Positions 1-9,073 of a stretch of 64,000 nt of DNA are shown one piece after another. Made by a program: the position numbers and the translations under genes. Each line of letters starts with the position of its first letter. Position 1 is the first letter of the stretch. The notes under the pieces were generated by a model. That model saw only the letters and a program-made list of their open reading frames with translations, was not told the origin of the DNA and did not search any database. This DNA comes from Nonlabens arenilitoris (GTDB taxonomy: Bacteria; Bacteroidota; Bacteroidia; Flavobacteriales; Flavobacteriaceae): contig NZ_MTPW01000001.1 in the NCBI RefSeq assembly GCF_002954765.1, positions 1,439,501 through 1,503,500 of the forward strand. Direction: 5' to 3'.

Positions 1-897
1 CATACTCATAACAAAGGAGAATGGATGGTGTCTTATCGTTTTTCTACCACTACCATGCAAGATTTACGTCGTGCAAATGATGATGTTACAAATGAGTCTG
101 TTTTATTACCTAATGGTGGAGACTACATGGTAACTCCAACAGAGATGCCTATGGATATGCATATGATAGGAGCTATGTATGCACCTACTGATCGATTAAC
201 ATTTATGGCTATGGGAATGTATATGGATATGACTATGGACCATTTAACAGCTATGGGAGGAATGTTTACGACAAGTTCCTCTGGTTTTGGAGATGTGTCA
301 GTTTCTGCAATGTATAGATTTATAGATACAGACTCACATAAGTGGCATGCGCAGTTAGGCCTTTCTATTCCTACTGGAACTATTGATAATAAAGATGTGA
401 CGCCTGCTAGCATGGGTAATGAGGTGATATTGCCTTATCCTATGCAAATAGGTAGCGGAACTTATGACGCTATAACAGCGATAACTTACTTAGGTCAGTC
501 AGATACTTTTTCATGGGGTTCACAATTAAGAGGTGTTTTCCGTACGGGAGAAAATGATAACGGTTATAGACTAGGGAATCAATTAGGTTGGAACAATTGG
601 ATTGCTTATAAAGCCACGGACTGGTTAAGTGTATCTGGTAGATTGCAAGGTTTGATTCAAGGTGGTATTAGAGGAGCTAATCCTGATTTGAATCCTGCAA
701 TGGTTATAACGGCAGATACATCAAACTCTGGCTATGATGCTTTAAATGCCGGTTTTGGATTTAATATTTATGCACCACAATTATTAAAAGGTGCACGTTT
801 AGGATTTGAATATGCCTTACCTTTACAACAAAATCTAAATGATGTGCAGCTTAAGAATCAAGATGTTATCACTATAGGATTACAATATTCTTTTTAA
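1..897 (+). CDS. outer-membrane beta-barrel protein, transporter-like, 5' end missing
   Basis: The frame is open from base 1 and reads HTHNKGEW before the first ATG at 25, so the true start lies upstream of the window and that ATG is probably internal. The protein ends in a C-terminal Phe (LQYSF), as beta-barrel proteins do, and has alternating strand-like segments. It resembles the putative transporter/MetA-pathway porin family of Bacteroidota. Fourteen methionines fall in about 46 codons (127-264), an unusual density that could bind copper(I); that is inference. A small lipoprotein follows within 12 bases, so the two are probably co-transcribed. The outer-membrane assignment is likely; the substrate is unknown. 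Confidence 0.7.
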   Translation, partial: HTHNKGEWMVSYRFSTTTMQDLRRANDDVTNESVLLPNGGDYMVTPTEMPMDMHMIGAMYAPTDRLTFMAMGMYMDMTMDHLTAMGGMFTTSSSGFGDVSVSAMYRFIDTDSHKWHAQLGLSIPTGTIDNKDVTPASMGNEVILPYPMQIGSGTYDAITAITYLGQSDTFSWGSQLRGVFRTGENDNGYRLGNQLGWNNWIAYKATDWLSVSGRLQGLIQGGIRGANPDLNPAMVITADTSNSGYDALNAGFGFNIYAPQLLKGARLGFEYALPLQQNLNDVQLKNQDVITIGLQYSF

Positions 898-908
898 AAT
901 TGTATAAG

Positions 909-1325
909 ATGAAATCACTTTGGACATTAGTATTATTAGTTCTTTTAGCATCATGTAGTGATGAACTTAAAGAGCAAAAAATTGCTTTTGATAATTTAAA
1001 GCAACAATCTATGGAGGCGCATGATGTAATTATGCCTAAAATGGGTGACTTAATGGATTTAAGCAATCAATTAAGTCAGAAAATGGACTCTACTAACACT
1101 GATTTGATCATGTCTAAAAATAGCGAACTTCAAAAGGCGCATGATGATATGATGACCTGGATGAGAGATTATTCTGAAAAATTCCCTTATGATTATAAAC
1201 TTCCTAATGATATAAATGCTGTAAATGAGCAATTAGATGTTTTAAAAGAAGAGCATGAAGAGATTGAGGAACTTAAAGTAAGAACACTTAAAGTAATTGA
1301 TGAGGCGCAAGCCATGCTCAAGTAG
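909..1325 (+). CDS. small coiled-coil lipoprotein
   Basis: ATG at 909 opens a typical lipoprotein signal, MKSLWTLVLLVLLASC, with lipobox LASC and acylated Cys16. A TTG at 900 in the same frame is less likely. The mature part is about 120 residues, mostly helical and charged, with heptad-like Leu/Ile/Met spacing and several Met residues. Such proteins are often called viral A-type inclusion-like in Bacteroidota. It directly follows the Met-rich outer-membrane gene, suggesting a shared job in the envelope. Its function is unknown. Confidence 0.75.
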   Translation: MKSLWTLVLLVLLASCSDELKEQKIAFDNLKQQSMEAHDVIMPKMGDLMDLSNQLSQKMDSTNTDLIMSKNSELQKAHDDMMTWMRDYSEKFPYDYKLPNDINAVNEQLDVLKEEHEEIEELKVRTLKVIDEAQAMLK

Positions 1326-1347
1326 TAGATTTCTAAACGATGCAATA

Positions 1348-1392
1348 ACCCCAATAACTAGAGTTTATAATTCTAGTTATTGGGTTTTTATG
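1348..1392. terminator. bidirectional intrinsic terminator
   Basis: CCCAATAACTAGA (1350-1362) pairs perfectly with TCTAGTTATTGGG (1372-1384) across a 9-nt loop, followed by a T tract. It lies between convergent genes and can serve both. Confidence 0.85.
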
Positions 1393-1981
1393 GTATTATT
1401 AATTCACTATTCACAGTTTTTAAATAGGAGATACTTTTCACTAAAGCATCATTTTTGCGTTCTAATTTACTCATCATAATAGCGCCCTCTAAGGTTGCTA
1501 TATAGACAGCAGTTAATTGATCAGAATCTACTGTAGATTTTATCTGGTTTTTTTTAATTGCACTATCAAAAATTCTTTTAATAGTTGTTTTAAAAGTGAC
1601 AAGCATACCAAAAGATTGCTGTCTTAAGCCTGCATCTAGATCATCACTTTCGCAGGCACTGTTCATTAAAGGACATCCTCCAGAGTAGGGTGGATGATCT
1701 AAGTAATTCTCAAAAAAATTAAATATTACATTCATTTTTGAAGTAAAATCTGATGCATTCTTGAGATCTTTATTGAGAATGTCAAACATTCTTTTACTTA
1801 AACTGCGTAGTGCCTGCTGTTCTAAGTCTTCTTTATTTTTAAAATGCTTATAGATTGCCCCTTTTGTAAAGCCTGTAGCGTTTGTGATATCGCTTAGTGA
1901 AGTTGCTTTATAGCCTTTAGTATTAAAAAGGTCAGCACTTTCTTTTATGATAATGTCTTTAGTAAGTTGTGGATTTCTCAT
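1388..1981 (-). CDS. TetR/AcrR-family transcriptional regulator
   Basis: A 197-residue protein of normal TetR length. Residues 1-50 carry the helix-turn-helix (SLSDITNATGFTKGAIYKHF), in which FTKGAIYKHFKNKEDL is the family's recognition-helix signature. The C-terminal ligand domain includes GGCPLMNSACESDD, a segment seen in YfiR-like TetR proteins. It stands between a lipoprotein and a peroxidase gene. A short inverted repeat just upstream of its start could be its own operator. The ligand and targets cannot be read from the sequence. Confidence 0.9.
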   Translation of the reverse strand: MRNPQLTKDIIIKESADLFNTKGYKATSLSDITNATGFTKGAIYKHFKNKEDLEQQALRSLSKRMFDILNKDLKNASDFTSKMNVIFNFFENYLDHPPYSGGCPLMNSACESDDLDAGLRQQSFGMLVTFKTTIKRIFDSAIKKNQIKSTVDSDQLTAVYIATLEGAIMMSKLERKNDALVKSISYLKTVNSELIIP

Positions 1982-1990
1982 GCAGTAAAG

Positions 1991-2004
1991 ATACCGCTTG
2001 GTAT
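1991..2004. promoter_or_regulatory. candidate TetR operator
   Basis: ATACC (1991-1995) and GGTAT (2000-2004) form an inverted repeat with a 4-nt spacer, 10 bases upstream of the tetR start codon. The position suits autoregulation. Short arms make chance possible. Confidence 0.4.
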
Positions 2005-2051
2005 TTAACTTGCATTGTGTTTGAAATATCAGATTTGCACATAGTTATTAA

Positions 2052-3401
2052 CTACTCGCAGCCTAAATCTATTTTAGATTGAACGTCTGCGTTAGGGAAG
2101 CAATTTCCAGATAAAACAGTCTCTGGTACATATCTCGTAAGATAAGAGTCGTATAGACTATTCTCGATAAAAAATATTAAATCTTGTATCTCTTCCTCAG
2201 TTAAACTTGTTGCACCTTTTTCACTGGCAATTTGAGATAAAGGAACATTATTGTCTTGTAATTGATTCGATAATTTGTATCGTATGACTTCTTCTATACT
2301 ATTAAAGGTACCACCATGACCGTAGAAATTTGCATCTCTTAAGTTATACAATGTTGGAGTTTTAAATTTATAGTCATCTGCGGGATTGTTTGTGAAACCA
2401 CCACGACCCTTTTTTACATTATCAAAACCAGCGTCATCTAAAACAACAGCTTCATTACTGTCATCAAAATGGCCAAAACCAAAAGCATGAAACTCTTGAT
2501 CTTTTAATGCAGGTCCGGTATGGCAGTTCATACATTGAGCCTTACCAGCAAATAGAATTGCGCCTCGCTTTTCTCTTTCGCTTAAGGCTGCATAATCTCC
2601 TTTAAGATAATTTTGCCATGGAGCACGATTAGATAATAACGTTCTATTAAACGCTGCAAGTGCTAGAGCAGCTGTTTTTCTAGAGTATCTCTCAAAAGAT
2701 TGCGTGTTGCTAAATGCTCTATCAAACATTTCACGATAGCCATAGGTGTCCACAAAATTTTCGTCAATTTGTAATCGATGAGTATCCTGACCTACCATAC
2801 CTTGAATCTCTAGACCTTGAAATCCTAGGTGATTTTCAGGTATATCACTCCATTGTGATTGTGTTCCTGCATTAGTTCCAGTTCCACCTAGCATACCATT
2901 CCATAAAGCAACATCTTGATAAGCCACGTTAAGAAGTGTAGGGACTCTTATAGGTTGCAAATCTATAGAGTCTAATGGCATGGTTAAATCAAACTCACGG
3001 CTTTCTCCTGCAGCGCCAAAACCACTACCACTTTCACCTATTCCTTGTCGTCTACCAGAGTAAAAGCTAGATGCTACTGGGTGACAGGATGCACAGGCAT
3101 AGGTACCAGCCATAACGGCCATCTTTGGATTGCCACCACTTGCAGTTTCATGTAGTAACAACCTGCCTAATTCTACTTTCTCTCTGGTAATAGGGTTTAA
3201 TGGGTCTTGTGGAATCGAGTTGTAATCATTACTATCTGGTAAAATAAAATAATTAATTCCTTGACCTTCAGAATTTTCTAGCAATAATTCTTCTAATCTT
3301 ATATCAAGTTCAGATTTTGCAGTCTGATAATCATCAATATCATTCTGACAGGAAATGAATGTAAAACTTAATAAAAGAAGAAAGTAAATTTGTTTCATCA
3401 A
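2052..3401 (-). CDS. di-haem cytochrome c peroxidase family lipoprotein
   Basis: The 449-residue product starts with a lipoprotein signal (LLLSFTFISC, Cys18). It has two c-type haem motifs, CASCH (about 103-107) and CMNCH (about 289-293), the layout of bacterial cytochrome c peroxidase/MauG-type proteins. Family members reduce peroxide or carry out long-range oxidations in the periplasm; here the protein would be membrane-anchored. KTPTLYN and GHGGTFNSIEEV near the C terminus are typical of the family. Either of the first two Met codons could be the start. It is a single gene, divergent from the hydrolase. Confidence 0.9.
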   Translation of the reverse strand: MMKQIYFLLLLSFTFISCQNDIDDYQTAKSELDIRLEELLLENSEGQGINYFILPDSNDYNSIPQDPLNPITREKVELGRLLLHETASGGNPKMAVMAGTYACASCHPVASSFYSGRRQGIGESGSGFGAAGESREFDLTMPLDSIDLQPIRVPTLLNVAYQDVALWNGMLGGTGTNAGTQSQWSDIPENHLGFQGLEIQGMVGQDTHRLQIDENFVDTYGYREMFDRAFSNTQSFERYSRKTAALALAAFNRTLLSNRAPWQNYLKGDYAALSEREKRGAILFAGKAQCMNCHTGPALKDQEFHAFGFGHFDDSNEAVVLDDAGFDNVKKGRGGFTNNPADDYKFKTPTLYNLRDANFYGHGGTFNSIEEVIRYKLSNQLQDNNVPLSQIASEKGATSLTEEEIQDLIFFIENSLYDSYLTRYVPETVLSGNCFPNADVQSKIDLGCE

Positions 3402-3481
3402 AGAAAATGTGTTGCTTTAAAACTAGTGTAAAATTAACAAAATATTACAACTAGAACAGTTACCTATATTATCTTGTGCAC

Positions 3482-4225
3482 ATGAATAAGATGTCCTATT
3501 CCTTCAGTAGTTCTAATAAACCAGTATTACTACTCTTACACGGTTTTCTAGGTAGTAAAAATCAATGGACTGCGATGTCAAAATTATGGGTAGAACAATT
3601 TGATATTTTATATATTGAGTTACCTGGTCATGGCCAGTCTCCATCTTTAAGTCATTATTCCATAAGTGATTTAGCTTCTGAGATTTCAGAATTCTTGATC
3701 AATAATGCTATAGATAAAGTTCACTTTATAGGTCATAGTATGGGTGGTTATGTTGGAGCCGCTTTCGCGAAAGCGTATCCTCAACAACTTTTTTCTCTAA
3801 CCTTGTTGAATAGTATTATGGGACCAGACAGTACTGCACGTAAAGTGATGCGAGATCGTGCCATACAGTTGATTGATCGTTTTCAAAATGCTTATATATC
3901 CATGGCTATCAATAATCTATTTACACCGCTAGAGCATGAGGTGTATAAAGATATTATAGAAAATATGAGAATGGTATCGAGTGAGATGACTTTAGAAACT
4001 GTAATGGCAGCATTGCGAGCGATGAGAGACCGTCCTTCTCAATTAGGACATGTTAGTGTGCCGGTTCATTATATTTATGGGAATCGTGATACTGTTATTG
4101 ATAGGTCTGTCATCGATGCCGAATTAAATAAGCTGGGATTTAAAGGCTCTAGTATAGATGGTGGGCATATGCTTTTACTTACTCATCCCGATGAAGTTAT
4201 TTCTAAAATACACTTAATCGATTAA
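3482..4225 (+). CDS. alpha/beta hydrolase, MenH-like
   Basis: An alpha/beta-hydrolase of about 247 residues. It shows the oxyanion motif LLLLHGFLGS, the nucleophile elbow GHSMGG (Ser near residue 97) and the C-terminal catalytic His in GGHMLLLTHPDEV; YGNRDTVID supplies the likely acid. Similarity to MenH (SHCHC synthase, menaquinone pathway) is moderate, but no men genes adjoin it, so substrate is open. ATG at 3482 or 3491 is preferred over the GTG at 3476. A palindrome copy (3761-3774) lies inside and encodes AFAKA just after the nucleophile elbow. Confidence 0.85.
   Translation: MNKMSYSFSSSNKPVLLLLHGFLGSKNQWTAMSKLWVEQFDILYIELPGHGQSPSLSHYSISDLASEISEFLINNAIDKVHFIGHSMGGYVGAAFAKAYPQQLFSLTLLNSIMGPDSTARKVMRDRAIQLIDRFQNAYISMAINNLFTPLEHEVYKDIIENMRMVSSEMTLETVMAALRAMRDRPSQLGHVSVPVHYIYGNRDTVIDRSVIDAELNKLGFKGSSIDGGHMLLLTHPDEVISKIHLID
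3761..3774. repeat. dispersed palindrome GCTTTCGCGAAAGC, in CDS
   Basis: Exact copy inside the alpha/beta hydrolase, read as AFAKA. Confidence 0.95.
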
Positions 4226-4317
4226 TAAGTGCTTTTTATCGCATATTTGCAAAAGATTATTTACATTGGTCGTAGTAAAATGAAATTCAACCAAGTTTCA
4301 TTTAAATAACTAGCCAA

Positions 4318-4563
4318 ATGTCAAAAAATTATTCCCCTATCAAGGCTGCAGCTATTTGTTCTTTTACAGGACATAAACTGCAGGTGACTCATCAAGTAAA
4401 TGATCGCATTCAAGAATTGTGTTGCGTCAAATGTGGAAAACAAATGACCACAAATATTTATGGTAATATAGTTCCATTAAGTGATCAGTATTCACGTATT
4501 AATCGTGCTCTTAATGATCTAGCAGTTAAGAAAAATAGACGTGAACTAGGAATTTATTCTTGA
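4318..4563 (+). CDS. small conserved-type protein with a Cys cluster
   Basis: An 81-residue protein with no signal peptide. Cysteines at about 14 and in CCVKCGK could form a small zinc-ribbon together with FTGHKL; this loosely recalls short phage-type proteins with one CxxCG knuckle. A -10-like CATATTTG lies at 4242-4249. The last 10 bases overlap the end of convergent thiL. The function is not recognised; I judge it real from normal codon use and its own upstream region. Confidence 0.6.
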   Translation: MSKNYSPIKAAAICSFTGHKLQVTHQVNDRIQELCCVKCGKQMTTNIYGNIVPLSDQYSRINRALNDLAVKKNRRELGIYS

Positions 4564-5597
4564 AAACTATTCCAGCCCATTGCTTTGATAGGAATTTGCT
4601 CACCAGATCTGGTAATCAAGTGAATACCTTCATTTTTAGGTACTGCGTGCCCTATAATACTGAGGCTAGGATTTGCTTTAATTTTAGGGAAATCTTCTTG
4701 TTTAACGGTAAAAAGTAGTTCGTAATCCTCGCCACCACTAAGTGCAATCGTTGTGCTGTCTAGGTTAAACTCTTCACATGCTGCTATTACAGTAGGGTCT
4801 AATGGAAGTTTTTCTTCATATAGTTTCATGCCTATGTTAGAGTTTTTACATAAATGAATAACTTCAGAACTTAAGCCATCAGATAAGTCAATCATGCTGG
4901 TAGGTTTTACTTCTAATTCTTGAAGTAATTTAGGGATATCTTTACGAGCCTCAGGTTTCAGTTGTCGTTCTAATAAATAGCTGTAAGCTTCTACATCTGG
5001 TTGGTTATTAGGGTTTGCTTTATAAACAGCTTTTTCGCGCTCTAGAATTTGTAAACCCAGGTAAGCGGCGCCCAGATCACCACTTACTACTAATAAATCG
5101 TTATCAGCAGCACCTGATCTGTACACGATATCTTCTGCTTTTTGCTCTCCTATTGCTGTAATAGAGATGATTAAGCCACTTTGAGATGCAGTGGTGTCTC
5201 CACCTATTAAATCTACATTATAAATTTTACATGCTAGTTTAATCCCATTATACAGCTCTTCAACCGCTTCGACCGGAAATCGATTAGACATCGCTATAGA
5301 TACGGTAATTTGAGTAGGTACCGCATTCATCGCATAAACATCAGATAAATTAACCATAACAGCCTTATAACCTAAATGTTTTAGAGGTACGTAACTTAAA
5401 TCAAAATGAATGCCTTCTACAAGCATGTCTGTAGTAATCACAGTAGATGTAGTGTGATCAATAACAGCAGCATCATCACCTATACCTTTAGAGGTAGATT
5501 GTTGACTAAGTTCGACATCTTGAGTGATGTAATCTATTAAACCGAATTCACCTAAATTTTCAATCGACGTGCGTTGTGGATTTTTATCTTCTATCAT
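4554..5597 (-). CDS. thiL: thiamine-monophosphate kinase
   Basis: ThiL phosphorylates thiamine monophosphate to thiamine pyrophosphate with ATP, the last step of cofactor synthesis, in the cytoplasm. At 347 residues the length is normal. The AIR-synthase-fold motifs are present: GIGDDAAVI near the N terminus, TTDMLVEGIHF, KAVMVNLSDVYAMNA, LIGGDTT, and MIDLSDGLSSE with SGGEDYELLF in the C-terminal domain. It is monocistronic, with a -10 element TAATTTTG just upstream. No TPP riboswitch is visible before it, unlike the receptor at 36728. Confidence 0.95.
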   Translation of the reverse strand: MIEDKNPQRTSIENLGEFGLIDYITQDVELSQQSTSKGIGDDAAVIDHTTSTVITTDMLVEGIHFDLSYVPLKHLGYKAVMVNLSDVYAMNAVPTQITVSIAMSNRFPVEAVEELYNGIKLACKIYNVDLIGGDTTASQSGLIISITAIGEQKAEDIVYRSGAADNDLLVVSGDLGAAYLGLQILEREKAVYKANPNNQPDVEAYSYLLERQLKPEARKDIPKLLQELEVKPTSMIDLSDGLSSEVIHLCKNSNIGMKLYEEKLPLDPTVIAACEEFNLDSTTIALSGGEDYELLFTVKQEDFPKIKANPSLSIIGHAVPKNEGIHLITRSGEQIPIKAMGWNSFQE

Positions 5598-5601
5598 GCT
5601 G

Positions 5602-5609
5602 CAAAATTA
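5602..5609 (-). promoter_or_regulatory. -10 element of thiL
   Basis: TAATTTTG on the minus strand matches TAnnTTTG and ends a few bases before the thiL start codon, so the leader would be very short. No clear -33 TTG. Confidence 0.5.
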
Positions 5610-5813
5610 CAATGAATTAAACATCTTAAAATAAAAAATTGATAAAAATGAATGTATAATTTTAAATGTTACAACCCGTATTTTATACTTTAAATCGCTG
5701 GGAAATAGATATGTTAACTCTTGATTGCCTAAAGAACTGTTAAACTATAGATAATGAGCATACAATCATGCATTTTATAAATTGAATAGGGCATGGTTCA
5801 AAAATGGCTGTTG

Positions 5814-5821
5814 TATATTTG
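5814..5821 (+). promoter_or_regulatory. -10 element of the suf operon
   Basis: TATATTTG matches TAnnTTTG 30 bases before ATG 5851. Transcription starting just after it excludes the longer reading of the frame from 5782 and fixes the sufA start at 5851. Confidence 0.65.
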
Positions 5822-5850
5822 TAGTCATTTTAAATAAGGATTTTAAGCAT

Positions 5851-6180
5851 ATGATAAAGGTCTCAGATACGGCAAAAACAAAGCTTGCTCAATTAATGGG
5901 TGAAGATGGATTTGCCATAGATAATGATTATGTGCGTGTAGGTGTTAAAAGTGGTGGTTGTAGTGGTTTATCTTACGACCTGACTTTTGATAAAACAACT
6001 ACAGACACAGATAAGGTTTTTGAAGCAAATGATGTGCGCATAGTAGTGGATAAGAAAAGCTTTTTATATCTAGTAGGTACAACACTTGAGTTTAGTGGTG
6101 GACTTAATGGGAAAGGTTTTGTTTTCAATAATCCTAACGCGCAAAGAACTTGTGGATGTGGAGAAAGCTTTTCTCTATAG
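5851..6180 (+). CDS. sufA: iron-sulfur assembly A-type protein (SufA/IscA/HesB)
   Basis: A 109-residue A-type carrier from ATG 5851. A-type proteins bind nascent Fe-S clusters or iron and pass them to apo-proteins in the cytoplasm. The three conserved cysteines are present: one in KSGGCSGLSY and two in the terminal TCGCGESF. It is the first gene of the suf cluster, about 110 bases before sufB. Whether it is functionally SufA, IscA or ErpA cannot be told from sequence; context gives sufA. Confidence 0.9.
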   Translation: MIKVSDTAKTKLAQLMGEDGFAIDNDYVRVGVKSGGCSGLSYDLTFDKTTTDTDKVFEANDVRIVVDKKSFLYLVGTTLEFSGGLNGKGFVFNNPNAQRTCGCGESFSL

Positions 6181-6293
6181 TCTTAAGAAGTAAGAATGAC
6201 ACCATTAAACTAGTGTCATTCAATAATTAATAAACTAGAAGTTTAATTGTACAGTATAGAGATTACTGTCTTAAGAACTTTAAACATAGCATT

Positions 6294-7742
6294 ATGTCTA
6301 AGTACACAGAAGAAGAATTAGAAAAAGAACTCAAGAATAAAGAGTATGAGTACGGCTTCTATACAGATATTAAATCAGACACTATTCCTGTAGGACTTAG
6401 TGAAGAAGTGATACGTATAATATCTGCTAAAAAGAATGAGCCGCAATGGATGTTAGACTGGAGATTAGAGGCATATCGCATTTTTATTGAAATGGAAGAG
6501 CCAGATTGGGCAAATGTCACTTATCCAAAGCCAGATCTACAATCCATTTCTTATTATAGTGCACCTAACTCAAAGCCTAAATATGATAGCCTTGATGAGG
6601 TTGATCCTGAATTATTAGAGACTTTTAAAAAATTAGGTATCTCGCTAGATGAGCAAAAGAAACTTGCTGGTGTAGCTATGGATATTGTTGTGGATTCAGT
6701 ATCTGTTGCAACTACTTTTAAAAAGACCCTAGCAGAAAAAGGAATTATTTTCTGCCCGATTTCTGAAGCAATTCAAGAACATCCAGAGCTTGTAAAGAAA
6801 TATCTTGGAACTATTATTCCGCAAAGTGATAATTACTATGCCGCTTTAAATAGCGCAGTGTTCTCTGACGGGTCTTTTTGTTATATACCTAAAGGTGTAA
6901 AATGCCCTATGGAGCTTTCTACTTACTTCCGTATTAATGAAGGAGGAACAGGCCAGTTTGAAAGAACACTAGTCATTGCAGATGAAGGAAGCTATGTATC
7001 ATATCTTGAGGGATGTACAGCACCTAGTCGTGATGAGAATCAATTGCACGCCGCTTGTGTAGAATTAATTGCACTAGATGATGCAGAGATTAAATACTCA
7101 ACCGTACAAAACTGGTATCCTGGTAATGCCGAAGGTAAAGGTGGTGTTTTCAATTTTGTAACTAAGCGTGGATTGTGCGAGAACAATGCAAAAATCTCTT
7201 GGACTCAAGTAGAGACCGGTAGTGCTGTAACATGGAAATATCCTAGTTGTGTGCTTAAAGGAGATAACTCAGTTGGTGAGTTTTACTCTATTGCTGTAAC
7301 TAACAATTTCCAGCAGGCAGATACAGGAACAAAGATGATTCACTTAGGTAAAAATACTAAGTCAACTATTATCTCTAAAGGAATAAGTGCTGGTAAATCA
7401 CAAAACTCTTATCGAGGTCTCGTAAAAATAAACTCGCGCGCTACTAATGCTCGTAATTTTTCACAATGTGACAGTTTACTAATGGGTAATGAATGTGGAG
7501 CACACACATTTCCATACATAGAAAACAGTAATAGCACATCAAAAGTTGAGCATGAGGCGACAACCAGTAAGATCGGTGAAGACCAAATATTTTATTGTAA
7601 TCAGCGTGGAATCGATACAGAAAAAGCAATTGCTCTTATTGTAAATGGATTCTCTAAAGAGGTATTGAACAAACTACCTATGGAATTTGCCGTAGAAGCT
7701 CAAAAACTATTGGAAATAAGTCTAGAAGGATCAGTAGGATAA
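6294..7742 (+). CDS. sufB: Fe-S cluster assembly scaffold protein SufB
   Basis: SufB (482 residues, normal length) is the scaffold of the SufBCD complex that builds Fe-S clusters from sulfide, iron and ATP. Characteristic segments are [44 protein letters not shown] and [18 protein letters not shown]. It is followed after 22 bases by a small lipoprotein gene and then sufC, so it is in the same transcript. Nothing is unusual in the protein itself. Confidence 0.98.
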   Translation: MSKYTEEELEKELKNKEYEYGFYTDIKSDTIPVGLSEEVIRIISAKKNEPQWMLDWRLEAYRIFIEMEEPDWANVTYPKPDLQSISYYSAPNSKPKYDSLDEVDPELLETFKKLGISLDEQKKLAGVAMDIVVDSVSVATTFKKTLAEKGIIFCPISEAIQEHPELVKKYLGTIIPQSDNYYAALNSAVFSDGSFCYIPKGVKCPMELSTYFRINEGGTGQFERTLVIADEGSYVSYLEGCTAPSRDENQLHAACVELIALDDAEIKYSTVQNWYPGNAEGKGGVFNFVTKRGLCENNAKISWTQVETGSAVTWKYPSCVLKGDNSVGEFYSIAVTNNFQQADTGTKMIHLGKNTKSTIISKGISAGKSQNSYRGLVKINSRATNARNFSQCDSLLMGNECGAHTFPYIENSNSTSKVEHEATTSKIGEDQIFYCNQRGIDTEKAIALIVNGFSKEVLNKLPMEFAVEAQKLLEISLEGSVG

Positions 7743-7764
7743 ATCAATTCAAAACTCAATAACT

Positions 7765-8175
7765 ATGAAACGATTAATCGTTTTGTGTTTTATAGCAATT
7801 GCTACAATTGCTTGTAAAAAGCAAGAAAACCCAGTAGAGGATGTTGTAGCGCCTAGGACATCAAGTGCAACATTTGTAGAAGATGAAAATACCTTTAAAG
7901 GTGAGTTCATCTTATTAGACGACGCCGCTGTTCTTACCAGTAAAAACGATATTTATGCCGTGCGCATAGATGACAAGTTAAAAGAGCTTCATGAACTAGC
8001 GTTACCTTTACAAAAGACAAAATTTGATATGGTAAATGTAATTGTGAAAGGAGAATTAACACCCAATCCATTGCTGCTAGAAACAGGTGAAGGCTGGGAA
8101 CAAATGCTTATCATAAAAGAAATAATAGAAGTAACACCAGCAACTAGTGCTGCAGTAGTTGCACCCATCAATTAA
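7765..8175 (+). CDS. small lipoprotein inside the suf operon
   Basis: A 136-residue protein with lipoprotein signal ending IATIAC (Cys17). The mature part is Ala/Val-rich at the end and predicted to be beta-rich. FKGEFILLDDAAVLTSKNDI followed by VNVIVKGELT and EGWEQMLII recalls an NlpE C-terminal OB-like domain; this is a guess. It lies 22 bases after sufB and 28 before sufC, so it is co-transcribed with cytoplasmic Fe-S assembly genes although it belongs in the envelope. Its role is unknown. Confidence 0.8.
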   Translation: MKRLIVLCFIAIATIACKKQENPVEDVVAPRTSSATFVEDENTFKGEFILLDDAAVLTSKNDIYAVRIDDKLKELHELALPLQKTKFDMVNVIVKGELTPNPLLLETGEGWEQMLIIKEIIEVTPATSAAVVAPIN

Positions 8176-8203
8176 TACAGATACAAGAAGTTAAATAACA
8201 GCT

Positions 8204-8956
8204 ATGTTAAAGATCAAAGACTTGCATGCCTCAATCGAGGATAAAGAAATATTAAAAGGAATCAATCTAGAAGTAAAAGCTGGTGAGGTTCATGCCATTA
8301 TGGGACCTAACGGTTCTGGTAAATCTACTCTAGCAAATGTAATTGCAGGACGTGAAGAGTATGAAATGACTGGCGGTTCTATTGAATTAGAAAACGAGGA
8401 GATATCAGAGCTAGACCCAGAAGAAAGAGCACATAAAGGTGTGTTTTTATCATTTCAGTATCCTATTGAAATTCCAGGAGTATCAGTTACTAACTTCATG
8501 AAAACCGCTATCAACGAGACACGTAAGGCTCAAGGTAAAGAAGAAATGAAGGCTGGTGATATGTTGAAACTCATCCGTGAAAAATCTGAAATGTTAGAAA
8601 TAGATCGCAAATTTTTATCACGTTCATTAAATGAAGGTTTTTCTGGTGGAGAAAAGAAACGTAACGAGATTTTCCAAATGGCAATGCTAGATCCTAAACT
8701 GTCAATACTTGACGAGACAGACTCTGGTCTTGATATAGACGCATTACGTATCGTTGCAAATGGTGTAAATAAATTGCGCAGTAAGGATAATGCAACTATT
8801 GTCATCACGCACTACCAGCGCCTATTAGATTATATCGTTCCAGATTTTGTACATGTTTTATATAAAGGTCGTATTGTTAAGTCTGGTGGTAAAGAGCTAG
8901 CCTTAGAATTAGAGGAGCGCGGTTATGACTGGATTAAAGAAGAAGTAGAGGCATAG
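8204..8956 (+). CDS. sufC: Fe-S cluster assembly ATPase SufC
   Basis: SufC is the ABC-type ATPase that drives conformational change in SufBCD. The 250-residue protein has Walker A GPNGSGKST, the Q-loop in FLSFQYPIEIPG, a SufC-type signature SGGEKKRNEIFQ, Walker B with LDETDSGLDIDAL and the H-loop ITHYQRLL. It lies between the lipoprotein gene and sufD in one orientation. Confidence 0.98.
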   Translation: MLKIKDLHASIEDKEILKGINLEVKAGEVHAIMGPNGSGKSTLANVIAGREEYEMTGGSIELENEEISELDPEERAHKGVFLSFQYPIEIPGVSVTNFMKTAINETRKAQGKEEMKAGDMLKLIREKSEMLEIDRKFLSRSLNEGFSGGEKKRNEIFQMAMLDPKLSILDETDSGLDIDALRIVANGVNKLRSKDNATIVITHYQRLLDYIVPDFVHVLYKGRIVKSGGKELALELEERGYDWIKEEVEA

Positions 8957-9004
8957 TACTCAACTTTATAGTCTAGTAATTAATAGTGGAGCTTTTATTA
9001 TTTC

Positions 9005-9018
9005 GCTTTCGCGAAAGC
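9005..9018. repeat. dispersed palindrome GCTTTCGCGAAAGC
   Basis: Exact copy in the 117-base gap between sufC and sufD. It might affect the mRNA between two genes whose products form one complex. Confidence 0.95.
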
Positions 9019-9073
9019 TGACCTCAAAACAATTATATGATCAGTAAAAATAAAAGCGTGAAAACAACAAATC

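Noticed and set aside
5782..5850. N-terminal extension of sufA
   Set aside because: A -10 element lies inside it, and the family begins at the 5851 ATG.
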